From: Methylocystis sp. KS32
Lineage (GTDB): Bacteria; Pseudomonadota; Alphaproteobacteria; Rhizobiales; Beijerinckiaceae
Direction of reading: 5' to 3'
Length of the DNA stretch: 64,000 nucleotides
NCBI GenBank assembly: GCA_002862095.1
Contig: PHSQ01000001.1
Coordinates: 124,001 to 188,000, forward strand
Shown: positions 28,254-37,123 of the stretch, in pieces
Numbering within the stretch: position 1 is the stretch's first letter
How the letters are laid out: each line of letters begins with the position of its first letter
The notes under the pieces: generated by a model
The model's input: only the letters and a program-made list of their open reading frames with translations
Databases searched by the model: none
Told to the model about the DNA's origin: nothing
Translations under genes and position numbers: made by a program

Positions 28254-28569
28254 TGTTCAAATGAGGAATTGGTGAAGCTCGGACGACAAGATACTTAGGT
28301 TTCGACCAGCGGTTCCCGCAGCTTCGGGTGCAAGGCGCGCGCCTTCCTCTTGGAGCCGTGTTTCGTGATCATCCCAAAGCACGATCGGCGCAGGTCGAAC
28401 CGTGCATTCGCCAAATTAGATCGGGACTACAGCTGGTTGCCATCGTCGCGCGCTCGGCGCTATGATTTATCGGCGTTTTCCGGCGGCGAAGAGGCGAGAG
28501 CGGCGCCCCGAGGGCCTCGGCCGCCATTGACAGGGACCCCGCGCAACTGGTCTATGCGGGACCGCCGCA
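28254..28569. other. Intergenic stretch, no gene seen
   Basis: These 316 bases precede the glycan ABC exporter genes and presumably hold their promoter. No boxes, hairpins or conserved frames were identified. Confidence 0.45.
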
Positions 28570-29421
28570 ATGAAATTTGGGGCCTTGGAAAGGATCAAGA
28601 GTCTGTCGCCCAACCTTTTATCCCCTGACATTTATGAGCCCTTCCAGCGGGCCTGGCGCCATCGGGAGCTGATCCGCGCGGTGGCGCGGAGGGAATTTAT
28701 TTCTCGATTTCGGGGTTCGGCGCTGGGGCCGCTCTGGGCGGTGCTGTCGCCCTTGTTCATGATGCTGACCTATACGGTGGTGTTTTCGGTGACGGCGCCG
28801 CAGCTCGCCGCGGGCAAGAGCATCACGGACTATGCCGCGGGCATTTTTATCGGTTTGATCGTTTTCAACCTTTTCAGCGAACTCGCCTATCGGTCGCCGA
28901 TGTTGTTGCACGAACATGTAAACTTCGTGAAAAAGTCTATTTTTCCTAGCGAAACCATCGCCTGGACCGCGACGATACGAGCCTTCACCTATGGCGGAAT
29001 CGCCTTTCTCGTGTTTCTCGTTTTTCGTCTGGTCACGGGAGGGGCATGGCATTGGTCGTTGCTGTTTACGCCTTTTCTGGTTATCCCCTTCGCGCTGATG
29101 ATTCTGGGGGTCGTCTGGTTCTTCATGGCGCTTGGCGCGTTCACGCGCGACGTTGCCCACATCATGGCGTCGATCGTTCCGATTCTCATGTTCGCGACGC
29201 CCGTATTTTATTCGCTCGAGCAATTGCCGCCGAATGTGGCGACCTTGCTGCGTCTAAATTTGATCGGCGACTATATCGAGATGTTCCGGGCGATAGCTCT
29301 CGACGGACGTATTCCAAATCTCATTGGTTACCTGATCGTGGCGATCGTATCCTATGCCGTGTTCTGGTTCGGCTACCAGTTCTTCATGCGCTACAAGTCG
29401 GTGATCGTCGATGTCATCTGA
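28570..29421 (+). CDS. Polysaccharide export ABC permease (Wzm/KpsM-like)
   Basis: The 283-residue ABC-2-type permease has about six membrane helices. The N-terminal cytosolic segment RHRELIRAVARREFISRFRG leads into the first helix (LGPLWAVLSPLFMMLTYTVV in outline). The central HEHVNFVKKSIFPSE motif is conserved in O-antigen, capsule and teichoic-acid exporters. It would move a lipid-linked polysaccharide across the inner membrane with the ATPase encoded by the next gene, which it overlaps by 11 bases. The polymer is not evident from the few glycosyltransferases nearby. Confidence 0.9.
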   Translation: MKFGALERIKSLSPNLLSPDIYEPFQRAWRHRELIRAVARREFISRFRGSALGPLWAVLSPLFMMLTYTVVFSVTAPQLAAGKSITDYAAGIFIGLIVFNLFSELAYRSPMLLHEHVNFVKKSIFPSETIAWTATIRAFTYGGIAFLVFLVFRLVTGGAWHWSLLFTPFLVIPFALMILGVVWFFMALGAFTRDVAHIMASIVPILMFATPVFYSLEQLPPNVATLLRLNLIGDYIEMFRAIALDGRIPNLIGYLIVAIVSYAVFWFGYQFFMRYKSVIVDVI

Positions 29422-30151
29422 GCCCATTATCGTAAGTCAGGGCGTCGGAAAGGCGTTCCAGATTTATGCTCATCAGAACGATCAGCTAAAGCAGATCCTG
29501 TTCGGCCTTTGGAAGAAGTTCTATAAGGACAAATGGGTTCTGAATGACGTTTCGTTCTCGGTCGCGAAAGGGGAGCGCGTTGGCCTGATCGGCCGAAACG
29601 GCGCGGGCAAGACCACCTTGCTCCAAATTCTGTGCGGGATCACGCGCCCAACCAGAGGAAGCTTCTCCGTCAAAGGACGCATCGCGCCAATTTTGGCGCT
29701 TGGCTCTGGTTTCGACGGATTGCTGACTGGGCGCGAGAACGCCCGGATCGGGGCGGCGATCCTGGGATTGTCGCGGCGCGAAGTGGACGCCTGCATCGAA
29801 GACATAGCCGCATTCGCGGACATCGGCTCGGCCTTCGAACAGCCGATGCGCACCTATTCCAGCGGGATGTTGGCGCGAGTGGCTTTCGCGATTTGCGCCT
29901 ACGCCAAGGCCGACATTCTCATCGTCGACGAGGCGCTCTCGGTTGGAGACGAAACCTTCCAAAAAAAATGCGAGGCTTTCATCGCCAACTTCGCCAAAAC
30001 CGGCACCATTCTCATGGTGTCGCATGATCTCGAGTTTTTGCGGCACCTTTGCGATAGGGTCATTTGGCTGGACAATGGCGTCGTCAGGCTGACAGGCGAT
30101 CCGGCCGAGGTGGTCGACGCCTATCGGGCGGAGATGACTCCGGCAGCTTAG
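29411..30151 (+). CDS. Polysaccharide export ABC ATPase (Wzt/KpsT-like)
   Basis: The 246-residue ATPase has Walker A GRNGAGKTTLL (about residues 58-68) and the family motif GFDGLLTGRENA typical of Wzt/TagH. The signature is degenerate (YSSGMLARVAFA), as usual for this class, and Walker B is ILIVDEALSVGD. It lacks the C-terminal carbohydrate-binding domain found in some Wzt proteins, so export is probably not coupled to recognition of a terminal sugar. It partners the preceding permease. The downstream gene is convergent and 6 bases away. Confidence 0.92.
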   Translation: MSSEPIIVSQGVGKAFQIYAHQNDQLKQILFGLWKKFYKDKWVLNDVSFSVAKGERVGLIGRNGAGKTTLLQILCGITRPTRGSFSVKGRIAPILALGSGFDGLLTGRENARIGAAILGLSRREVDACIEDIAAFADIGSAFEQPMRTYSSGMLARVAFAICAYAKADILIVDEALSVGDETFQKKCEAFIANFAKTGTILMVSHDLEFLRHLCDRVIWLDNGVVRLTGDPAEVVDAYRAEMTPAA

Positions 30152-30157
30152 GCGCGT

Positions 30158-31309
30158 TTAAGCGTAATGGGCCGCGTAGTCGTTGCTCGAGGCCAAAGGT
30201 TCGAGCCGAGCAGGGCCGTGGTTCAGCCGTCCGATCAGCCGGATCGAGTAAAGGATTTCGGCGAGCAGCAGCAAGGCGAGCAGCAGTGCGAAGCGGGCGT
30301 CGGCGCGCAGCAAGGATTGCAGCGCCACCAGAAAAACGATGTGTGCCGCGGGTATCGCGACGATCAGCAGCGAGCCGCCCGCTCCGCGCCTGCCCGTGAT
30401 ATTGCCATAGGTGAGCGTCAGCGCGATGGCGAGCAGCGCGTGTCCAAGCGAAAGCAGCGGCACGCCCAATCTCATGGCCGCCTCGGTCGTCCATTCCGCC
30501 AGAAGCCTGTGGTCCGCGCGCGCTACTTGATATTGCGCCAAAAATTCCGCCGCCGACAGCTCAAAAACGCCACGCCACGAGCGTTTCGGCAGGCCGCCGC
30601 TGCCCTGCATCGGCAACGCCATCGCATATTGGTCGAAATTGGTTATGCGCACCTCGGTGCTGTCGAGCGCACGGGTCTGGATGCTGCCCTTCGTCAGCGC
30701 GACAATCACGCCGGCCTCGTTGCGCCTGAATTCGGCGCGCGCGGCGGTGATGGTTTGTTCCTGGTTTTTTTCGACCGAAATCTGCCTGAGGAAGAGATTG
30801 ACGGCGATGTCCGGCGTCTCCCATCGCTCGAGATAAAGCGTCTTTACGCCGTTTTCGAAGGTATAGAAGCGCGCGGGGTCGAGCATTCGATGGTTGAGCG
30901 AATTGCGGACGACGTTTAGAACGTCCTGCATGCTTCCGGCCGATTCGGGCGCGACGAAATTCGAAAGAAAATAGCCCGCCCCGACGAGAAACACCGATAG
31001 AGCAAGAGCCGGACGGCACACCGCCCACACGGAAAGCCGGAGCGCATAAAGCACGGCGATCATGCCCTCGGTCGCCATGCGCGAGAATTCCAGCGCGGTG
31101 GCGACGCCAACAGCCATGGGGAGAGCGACATAGGCGACAGTGGGCGCGACGCCCACGAGGGCGGGCCAAACCAACCCGCCGCGCACGGCCGCCGCGGACA
31201 GGGAGCCCAAAAGATAGGAAAGCACCACAGGAACGCAAAGCGCGAACTCAATCACGGCGGCGGCGAGCGCGATGCGCTTTATTAAATATAAGAAGAGCAG
31301 ACGGGGCAT
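30158..31309 (-). CDS. Orphan LptF/LptG-family permease
   Basis: The 383-residue protein has the YjgP/YjgQ (LptF/LptG) architecture. Two N-terminal and one central membrane helix lie at residues 10-125. A periplasmic jellyroll-like domain spans about 130-270 (LDPARFYTFENGVKTLYLER, TKGSIQTRALDS), and three C-terminal helices follow. It is more divergent than the lptF and lptG pair of the LPS export machine, and no second copy is adjacent. Its place between a glycan exporter and glycosyltransferases suggests a role in envelope lipid or glycan transport. The C-terminal tail (residues about 365-383) is polar and non-conserved. Confidence 0.75.
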   Translation of the reverse strand: MPRLLFLYLIKRIALAAAVIEFALCVPVVLSYLLGSLSAAAVRGGLVWPALVGVAPTVAYVALPMAVGVATALEFSRMATEGMIAVLYALRLSVWAVCRPALALSVFLVGAGYFLSNFVAPESAGSMQDVLNVVRNSLNHRMLDPARFYTFENGVKTLYLERWETPDIAVNLFLRQISVEKNQEQTITAARAEFRRNEAGVIVALTKGSIQTRALDSTEVRITNFDQYAMALPMQGSGGLPKRSWRGVFELSAAEFLAQYQVARADHRLLAEWTTEAAMRLGVPLLSLGHALLAIALTLTYGNITGRRGAGGSLLIVAIPAAHIVFLVALQSLLRADARFALLLALLLLAEILYSIRLIGRLNHGPARLEPLASSNDYAAHYA

Positions 31310-31338
31310 TTCTCACCCAAGCCCGACCGGCGGAGCGC

Positions 31339-32247
31339 TCATTTTCCGAACCTCGCCCAGGCCGCTTTTGAATATTCGGTCCAGGCGGGATCGAATGTTC
31401 CGCTCGAAGGCAGGGCCGTGGCGCCGGCCCAGTGGCAAAAGTAAATCTCCTTGCCGTCGGGGTCGAGCGGCTTGCCGTCGACAAATCTTATGCCAGGCGC
31501 TTTGTAGAAGCTCTCATGGGATGCGTTTTCGACGACATTGGGCAGCAATGCAATTTTGATCCCACGCCGGTGCGTGACGAAATTCACCAGCGGCTGGGCG
31601 AACAACTGGCCGCGCTTTCGGACGTCGTGAAAAATCCCGGCGTCATTCGCCATCGTCTCGATGAAGTCGGACAGTTTGAGATATTTGTTGGAAGTCACCC
31701 AGAAGCCGTCGTTGAACAGCAGAACGTCGCGTAAAAAGGGATAGGCGCCGCGGCGATCGTTATAGACATATTCGAAGCTGGGAGAGGCGACGATGAATTC
31801 GGTCTTTCCGGCCTCGAGCCGGCCGAATATTGGCGTAAAATCGCGAAACAGAATGACGTCCACATCGACATAGGCCACCTCGTCGAGAGGGAGCGCCAGG
31901 GCCTGCAATTTTCGCAGGCGGCGGCGATTATTGTTGAAAAATCCCGGATAGAGTTCGTTCGCGAGCTTGTCGATCTCCTTGGGTTCTTCCTCGACGAAAT
32001 GCGCGCCGTAAATTTCCGCTGCGCGGCGCGTCTGGACGATGTTGTCGTCATAGGGGATAAGATAGATCGGCAAGGCCGAATTGGTCGCGCGATAACTTTC
32101 GAGGAAGGGCAACAGCCAGTCGATGATCTTATCGTTGCCGACTATGGCGACGCCATAGCGTCGCCGCCCGACCTCGGTGGAGGCGCCACCCTGGGCGCCG
32201 TTTTCCATCGAGGGCGAATAGGTTGGTTTAGGCTGGTGCGGGCTCAT
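31339..32247 (-). CDS. Putative glycosyltransferase, GT-A-like with DVD motif
   Basis: The 302-residue protein starts with a polar, probably disordered stretch (residues 1-28). A Rossmann-type nucleotide-sugar domain follows: YGVAIVGNDKIIDWLLPFLE and YLIPYDDNI. YVDVDVILFRDF (residues 127-138) contains the DxD metal-binding motif. C-terminal HWAG is reminiscent of GT8-type and related enzymes. It would transfer a sugar to an unknown acceptor. It shares strand with the LptF/G-like gene, 29 bases upstream of it, so the two are likely co-transcribed, and it is divergent from the GT1-type gene at 32311. Confidence 0.72.
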   Translation of the reverse strand: MSPHQPKPTYSPSMENGAQGGASTEVGRRRYGVAIVGNDKIIDWLLPFLESYRATNSALPIYLIPYDDNIVQTRRAAEIYGAHFVEEEPKEIDKLANELYPGFFNNNRRRLRKLQALALPLDEVAYVDVDVILFRDFTPIFGRLEAGKTEFIVASPSFEYVYNDRRGAYPFLRDVLLFNDGFWVTSNKYLKLSDFIETMANDAGIFHDVRKRGQLFAQPLVNFVTHRRGIKIALLPNVVENASHESFYKAPGIRFVDGKPLDPDGKEIYFCHWAGATALPSSGTFDPAWTEYSKAAWARFGK

Positions 32248-32310
32248 GCGCCAAGCTCTACTTGGAATCTTTGGCGCTTAGCAAGAGGGACTGTTTTGGA
32301 GGCGGGCGAT

Positions 32311-33570
32311 ATGGAGGGGAAGGCTGGCGAGGGTTTGCCTCTCAAAGGCAAAACAGTCGCGGTCGTTCACGCCGCTTGGCACTCCTGCGGCAGCTATCAG
32401 GTCAACGTCGCACAGATCAAAGCCTACAAAGCACTGGGAGCGAGGGTGATTTCCTTGGCGATGATGGACGATTTGCAGCCGCCGGCGCCTCGGGGCGGCC
32501 GCTGGGCCAGCTACCTCGCCGCTTCGCGGGATCTCCCAGCCGATCGCAGGTTTTTCACCGCGCCGCCCCGCCACGGCCTTGTCACCTCCGGTCTGCTCAT
32601 CGCCGGGTGGTGGCCGCTCGTTCACGGCGATCAGGCGACCTGGCTGATCGAACTCGCCAAGCGCGCGCCGCCGCCGAAGGGGCTTGAAGGGGAACATATC
32701 GACCTAATTCACGCCAATCACTATTTCACCTTGCCTCTCGCCGAACGCGTAAAGAGAACCCGGAGCGTTCCGATTATCCTCGAGACCCAAGACATCCAGG
32801 CGCGCCAATATGTATTGCGCAATCAAGGCGGTTTTTTCTTGCCGCCTCATGTCGGCTATGACGACATGCTGAGGGTGGAGATTGACTGGACCAGCCGCGC
32901 CGACCTTTGCATCCATCTGAACGAAGACGAGTTTGTCGAGTTCCAGAAAATGCTTCCCGGCGCGCGCCATGCGCTGGTCTATCCCGCGACCGATCCGGCG
33001 CCGCTCGGCGAAGGACGAGACATCATCATCGTCGCGAGCGACAATTACGGAAATTTCGTAAGTTTGCGCTGGTTTCTCAATGAAGTTCTACCGCTCGCGA
33101 CCGATGTCCCGGTCTCGATATACGGCAATATCGACAAGGGGGTCGAAAGCCGCGACCGGCCTCTTTACGAAGCCCACGAGGCGCTTTTCAAAGGACGCGT
33201 CGCCGACATCGGAGCGGTATACGCGGCTGCGGGCTGTATTTTGTTGCCGACCATCGAAGGGCACGGACTCTCGATCAAGGCGGTGGAAGCGCTTTCCAGC
33301 GGCGCGCCGCTGATTGCGACCCCTCAGGCTTTTCGCGGCATGGGCGTCGACCCGCACGGTCTCTCCAATGTTACGCTCGCGCATGACGCGGCCGAGTTCG
33401 CCGCGGCTCTTGGCGAAACTTCGGCGCGGCTCCGCTCTGGCGCGACGCTGCCCGCGAGCCAAGGTTCGGACACTCGGCGCCTTTACGACGCATCCTTCAG
33501 CCCCGCCGCCTATCGTCGGGCGCTGGCGCGCCATGTTATCCCGCTTGTCGAAACCGCGACGCCCGCCTGA
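32311..33570 (+). CDS. Putative glycosyltransferase, GT-B-like
   Basis: The 419-residue protein has two Rossmann-like halves. The N-terminal half starts GKTVAVVHAAWHSCGSYQVN. The C-terminal half carries GCILLPTIEGHGLSIKAVEA and LSSGAPLIATPQAFRGM, matching the glycosyltransferase group 1 donor-binding region (E-G-x-G/H-x-S-x-K-x-x-E-A). TTGGAGG before ATG 32311 fixes the start; the open frame extends 104 codons further upstream without homology. It is divergent from the DVD glycosyltransferase and ends close to glmS, which faces it. Confidence 0.78.
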   Translation: MEGKAGEGLPLKGKTVAVVHAAWHSCGSYQVNVAQIKAYKALGARVISLAMMDDLQPPAPRGGRWASYLAASRDLPADRRFFTAPPRHGLVTSGLLIAGWWPLVHGDQATWLIELAKRAPPPKGLEGEHIDLIHANHYFTLPLAERVKRTRSVPIILETQDIQARQYVLRNQGGFFLPPHVGYDDMLRVEIDWTSRADLCIHLNEDEFVEFQKMLPGARHALVYPATDPAPLGEGRDIIIVASDNYGNFVSLRWFLNEVLPLATDVPVSIYGNIDKGVESRDRPLYEAHEALFKGRVADIGAVYAAAGCILLPTIEGHGLSIKAVEALSSGAPLIATPQAFRGMGVDPHGLSNVTLAHDAAEFAAALGETSARLRSGATLPASQGSDTRRLYDASFSPAAYRRALARHVIPLVETATPA

Positions 33571-33589
33571 TCAATCGGGACATGAGGGG

Positions 33590-35419
33590 CTACTCGACCG
33601 TCACGCTTTTGGCGAGATTGCGCGGCTGATCGACGTCTTTTCCCATGAAAACTGCGACGTGATAGGCCAGAAGCTGAGCCGGAAGGGCGTAAACCAGCGC
33701 GGCGAAAGGACCCGCAGCCGTCTCCGGCATCTCGATAAAGCCCGCCAGTTCCACGGCGGCCGCCGTTTTCGCACTTTGGGGGCCGACTAAAATCAGATGG
33801 CCGCCGCGCGCCGCCACTTCCTGAAGGTTCGAGACCGTTTTTTCGAGGCTGGCGTCATGGGGCGCGAGAACGATGACCGGCATGGCGAAGTCGATCAGAG
33901 CGATCGGGCCGTGCTTGAGTTCGCCCGCCGCGTAGCCCTCGGCGTGGATATAGGAAAGCTCCTTCAGCTTCAGCGCCCCTTCCAGCGCCAGCGGGTATGA
34001 AGGGCCGCGGCCGAGATAGAGCACGCTGGTGGCGCGCGCTACATCCCGCGCCACCGGCTCGACGCGCGCTTCGTCCTTGAGAACCTCGGCCATCAGGCCG
34101 GGCGTGGCGATCAGTTCGGCGACCAGCGCTCTCTCTTGTTTTTCGCTCAGGACGCCGCGCGCTTTGCCCAACGCCAGCGCAAGACACGCGAACACGGCCA
34201 GTTGGCAAGTAAAGGCCTTGGTGGAGGCGACGCCGATTTCCGGTCCCGCCAGCGTATGCGCGACCGTGTCGCTTTCTCTCGCGATCGTCGAAGTCTCGAC
34301 GTTGACGATCGAGAGAATATGCTGCCCTTGCAAGCGCGCGTAGCGGAGCGCGGCGAGAGTATCGGCGGTTTCGCCGGATTGGGATACGACGATCATCAGC
34401 CCCTTTTCCGGCAAAGGCGATTCCCGGTAGCGGAACTCCGAAGCGATGTCGATGTCTACCGAGAGCCTCGCGAAGCGCTCGAGCCAATAACGCGCGAGCA
34501 GGCCGGCGTAGAAAGCGGTGCCGCATGCGGAGATGGTCACGCGCGAAAGAGCCTTCGCGTCGAAGCCGAGTTCGAACGGGAGCCGCACCGTTCCGCTGGC
34601 GAGATCGAGATAATGCGCGAGCGTGCGTCCCACGACCTCCGGCTGTTCGTGCATTTCCTTCGCCATGTAATGGCGGAAATGGCCTTTGTCGACCATGAGC
34701 GAACCGGCCTGCAGCGGTCGCTTCGGCCGCTCCACGATATTGCCCGCCGCGTTGTGGAAAGTCGCTTTTTCTCGGGTCAAGACGACCCAGTCGTCTTCTT
34801 CGAGATAGGTGATTTCCCTAGCGAAGGGAGCGAGCGCCAGCGCATCCGAACCAAGATAAGCGCCGCCATCGCCGAAACCGACCGCGAGTGGCGAGCCTCG
34901 CCGTGCGCCGATCAGAAGATCGTCTTGGCCGTCGAACAAAAACACCAGCGCGAACGCGCCTTTGAGGCGCGTCAGCGTCGAGGCGACCGCTGTCTGCGGC
35001 GTCGCGCCCTCACGCATGAAATCCGCGACCAGGTGGGCGACGGCTTCGGAGTCCGTTTGCGTCACGAAGACATGCCCTTTTTTGGTCAGTTCTTCGCGCA
35101 GCTCGCGGAAATTCTCGATGATTCCATTGTGGACCACCGCCACATTTTCGTTGGCGTGGGGATGGGCGTTAATTTCATTTGGCCGACCGTGCGTCGCCCA
35201 TCGCGTATGCCCAATTCCGATCGTGCCTTTGAGCGGAGCGCCGGCGAGCTTCTCTTCGAGATTGCGAAGTTTTCCGCTGGCGCGCTGGCGCGTAAGCCTG
35301 CCGTCCTCGAGCGTTGCGACGCCAGCTGAATCATAGCCTCGGTATTCCAGCCTGCGAAGCGCCTCGATCAGCGAGGGGGCCACCGGTTCGCGCCCCAAAA
35401 TTCCCACTATGCCGCACAT
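33590..35419 (-). CDS. glmS: Glutamine-fructose-6-phosphate aminotransferase (isomerizing)
   Basis: GlmS (609 residues) makes glucosamine 6-phosphate from fructose 6-phosphate and glutamine, the entry step to UDP-GlcNAc. The mature protein starts with the nucleophile Cys2 in MCGIVGILG. The N-terminal glutaminase domain contains IGIGHTRWATHGRPN. Two SIS sugar isomerase domains follow (ISACGTAFYAGLLARYWLE; YLGRGPSYPLALEGALKLKE), and the C-terminus ends PRNLAKSVTVE. Length is normal. It lies 98 bases downstream of glmU on the same strand, probably in one operon supplying peptidoglycan and LPS. Confidence 0.98.
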   Translation of the reverse strand: MCGIVGILGREPVAPSLIEALRRLEYRGYDSAGVATLEDGRLTRQRASGKLRNLEEKLAGAPLKGTIGIGHTRWATHGRPNEINAHPHANENVAVVHNGIIENFRELREELTKKGHVFVTQTDSEAVAHLVADFMREGATPQTAVASTLTRLKGAFALVFLFDGQDDLLIGARRGSPLAVGFGDGGAYLGSDALALAPFAREITYLEEDDWVVLTREKATFHNAAGNIVERPKRPLQAGSLMVDKGHFRHYMAKEMHEQPEVVGRTLAHYLDLASGTVRLPFELGFDAKALSRVTISACGTAFYAGLLARYWLERFARLSVDIDIASEFRYRESPLPEKGLMIVVSQSGETADTLAALRYARLQGQHILSIVNVETSTIARESDTVAHTLAGPEIGVASTKAFTCQLAVFACLALALGKARGVLSEKQERALVAELIATPGLMAEVLKDEARVEPVARDVARATSVLYLGRGPSYPLALEGALKLKELSYIHAEGYAAGELKHGPIALIDFAMPVIVLAPHDASLEKTVSNLQEVAARGGHLILVGPQSAKTAAAVELAGFIEMPETAAGPFAALVYALPAQLLAYHVAVFMGKDVDQPRNLAKSVTVE

Positions 35420-35517
35420 GGGCTATCTCCAGAACGATATCAAACAGCATAACACGAAAGGCGTCACGCCAGCGCACAACACAACCGACAGTTTGACCGA
35501 TTGGCTAAAGCGGAAAT

Positions 35518-36897
35518 TCACCGGGCCGGATTTTTCTGGTTCTTCTTTTCCTGCTGAGCGCGTTTGAACGCTTCGGCCCAGCCCTGTTTCTCAACCTGTC
35601 TGCCACGCGCGACGGCTAGGGCGCCCGGACTGACGTCCCTGGTCACCACCGAACCGGAGCCGACATAGGCGCCGGCCCCGATGCTCACGGGGGCGACGAG
35701 CGACGAATTGGAGCCGATAAAGGCGCCTTCGCCTATTTTCGTGCGATATTTGAAGAAGCCGTCGTAATTGCAGGTGATCGTTCCCGCGCCGATGTTCGCA
35801 TTCGCTCCGATGTCGGCGTCGCCGATATAGGTGAGGTGGCTGACCTTGGCCCCCGCGCCGATAGTGGCCGATTTTATTTCGACGAAATTCCCGACCTTCG
35901 CATCCGCCGAAAGGGCGGCGCCTGGCCGGAGTCTCGCGAACGGGCCGACATGCGCGCCCTCGCCGATTTGCGCCTTTTCGATATGCGAGAAAGCGTGGAT
36001 CACGGCGCGATCCGCGATCGCGACTCCCGGACCGAGGAACACATGAGGTTCGATGGTTACGTCCCGCCCTATTTTCGTGTCGGCCGACAGAAAGACCGTT
36101 TCGGGCGCAATCAGCGTCGCTCCGGCGGCGAGAGCGGCGCGACGCAGCCGGTCTTGCGCGATGCGCTCGGCCTCGGCGAGTTGGAGGCGATCGTTAACGC
36201 CGAGCGCTTCGCTCTCTTCTCCCAAGATGGCGCGGGCGGTTAGACCGTTCGCGCGCGCAAGCGCGACGACGTCGGTGAGATAATATTCTCCCTTCGCATT
36301 CGCGCAGCCGACCGCTTCGACCAGCCCAAGGGCGCTGCGACCGTCGATCGCCATGAGGCCCGCATTGCAAAGAGTAATGTCCCGCTCCGCCGCGCTGGCG
36401 TCCTTCTCTTCGCGGATGGCGATCAATCCTCCCGTTTCGTCGTGTATGAGGCGGCCGTAGCCGGAGGGATTCGCCGCCTCGAAGCCCAGCGCCGCGACGG
36501 CGACGCCTTCCCTGAGCGCGGCGCGAAGAGCGTCAATCGAAGCCGGCGTCACAAGAGGCGTGTCGCCAAAGAGAATCAAAATGTCGTCGAAGCCCGCGGC
36601 GATGGCTTCCTTTGCCGCCAGCACGGCATGTGCGGTGCCGAGCCGCCGCTCCTGCACGAACACCCGCGCGTCCTCGCGCAGTCTCACTATTTCGTCACGC
36701 ACATCTTCGCGGCCTGGGCCGATCACCGCCGCGACATTGGCCGCCCCAGCGGCGGATACGCTTGCAAGAACATGGGCCAGCATGGACCGGCCCGCGACCT
36801 TATGAAGCACTTTCGGCAGATCCGATTTCATTCTCGTGCCTTCTCCGGCGGCGAGAACAACGGCCAGGGCGGCGCGGCGATCTTGGGATGAGGGCAT
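35518..36897 (-). CDS. glmU: Bifunctional UDP-GlcNAc pyrophosphorylase / GlcN-1-P acetyltransferase
   Basis: GlmU (459 residues) acetylates glucosamine 1-phosphate and then uridylylates it. The N-terminal pyrophosphorylase domain has [19 protein letters not shown] (residues 15-33). The C-terminal left-handed beta helix from about residue 255 shows hexapeptide repeats, with [20 protein letters not shown] and [20 protein letters not shown] containing acetyltransferase active-site residues. Together with GlmS it produces UDP-GlcNAc. The final Lys/Gln-rich tail is normal for the family. Confidence 0.97.
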   Translation of the reverse strand: MPSSQDRRAALAVVLAAGEGTRMKSDLPKVLHKVAGRSMLAHVLASVSAAGAANVAAVIGPGREDVRDEIVRLREDARVFVQERRLGTAHAVLAAKEAIAAGFDDILILFGDTPLVTPASIDALRAALREGVAVAALGFEAANPSGYGRLIHDETGGLIAIREEKDASAAERDITLCNAGLMAIDGRSALGLVEAVGCANAKGEYYLTDVVALARANGLTARAILGEESEALGVNDRLQLAEAERIAQDRLRRAALAAGATLIAPETVFLSADTKIGRDVTIEPHVFLGPGVAIADRAVIHAFSHIEKAQIGEGAHVGPFARLRPGAALSADAKVGNFVEIKSATIGAGAKVSHLTYIGDADIGANANIGAGTITCNYDGFFKYRTKIGEGAFIGSNSSLVAPVSIGAGAYVGSGSVVTRDVSPGALAVARGRQVEKQGWAEAFKRAQQEKKNQKNPAR

Positions 36898-37123
36898 GGG
36901 TTTTGCGCGGTCCTTTCGATCTTAAAAATGTCCTACGGTCGTCTTCTAACAGCTCTTCGGGATTTCCAAAGTGAGGGCCGACCCTGAAAAGTCCGCCTGC
37001 CAGGGTCTTCTGTCTAAATGTCGTGGAGGTTTCAAGAAAGCCGTTTCGATTCGCATGGGTTCTTGTATAAATTGAAACCTGTTCCGGCTGGTCTGCCGCG
37101 ACCCCCTCAGGTTAGTAAAGCTT

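Noticed and set aside
34136-35329. 397-codon plus-strand frame
   Set aside because: It is antisense to glmS, which is fully conserved on the other strand.
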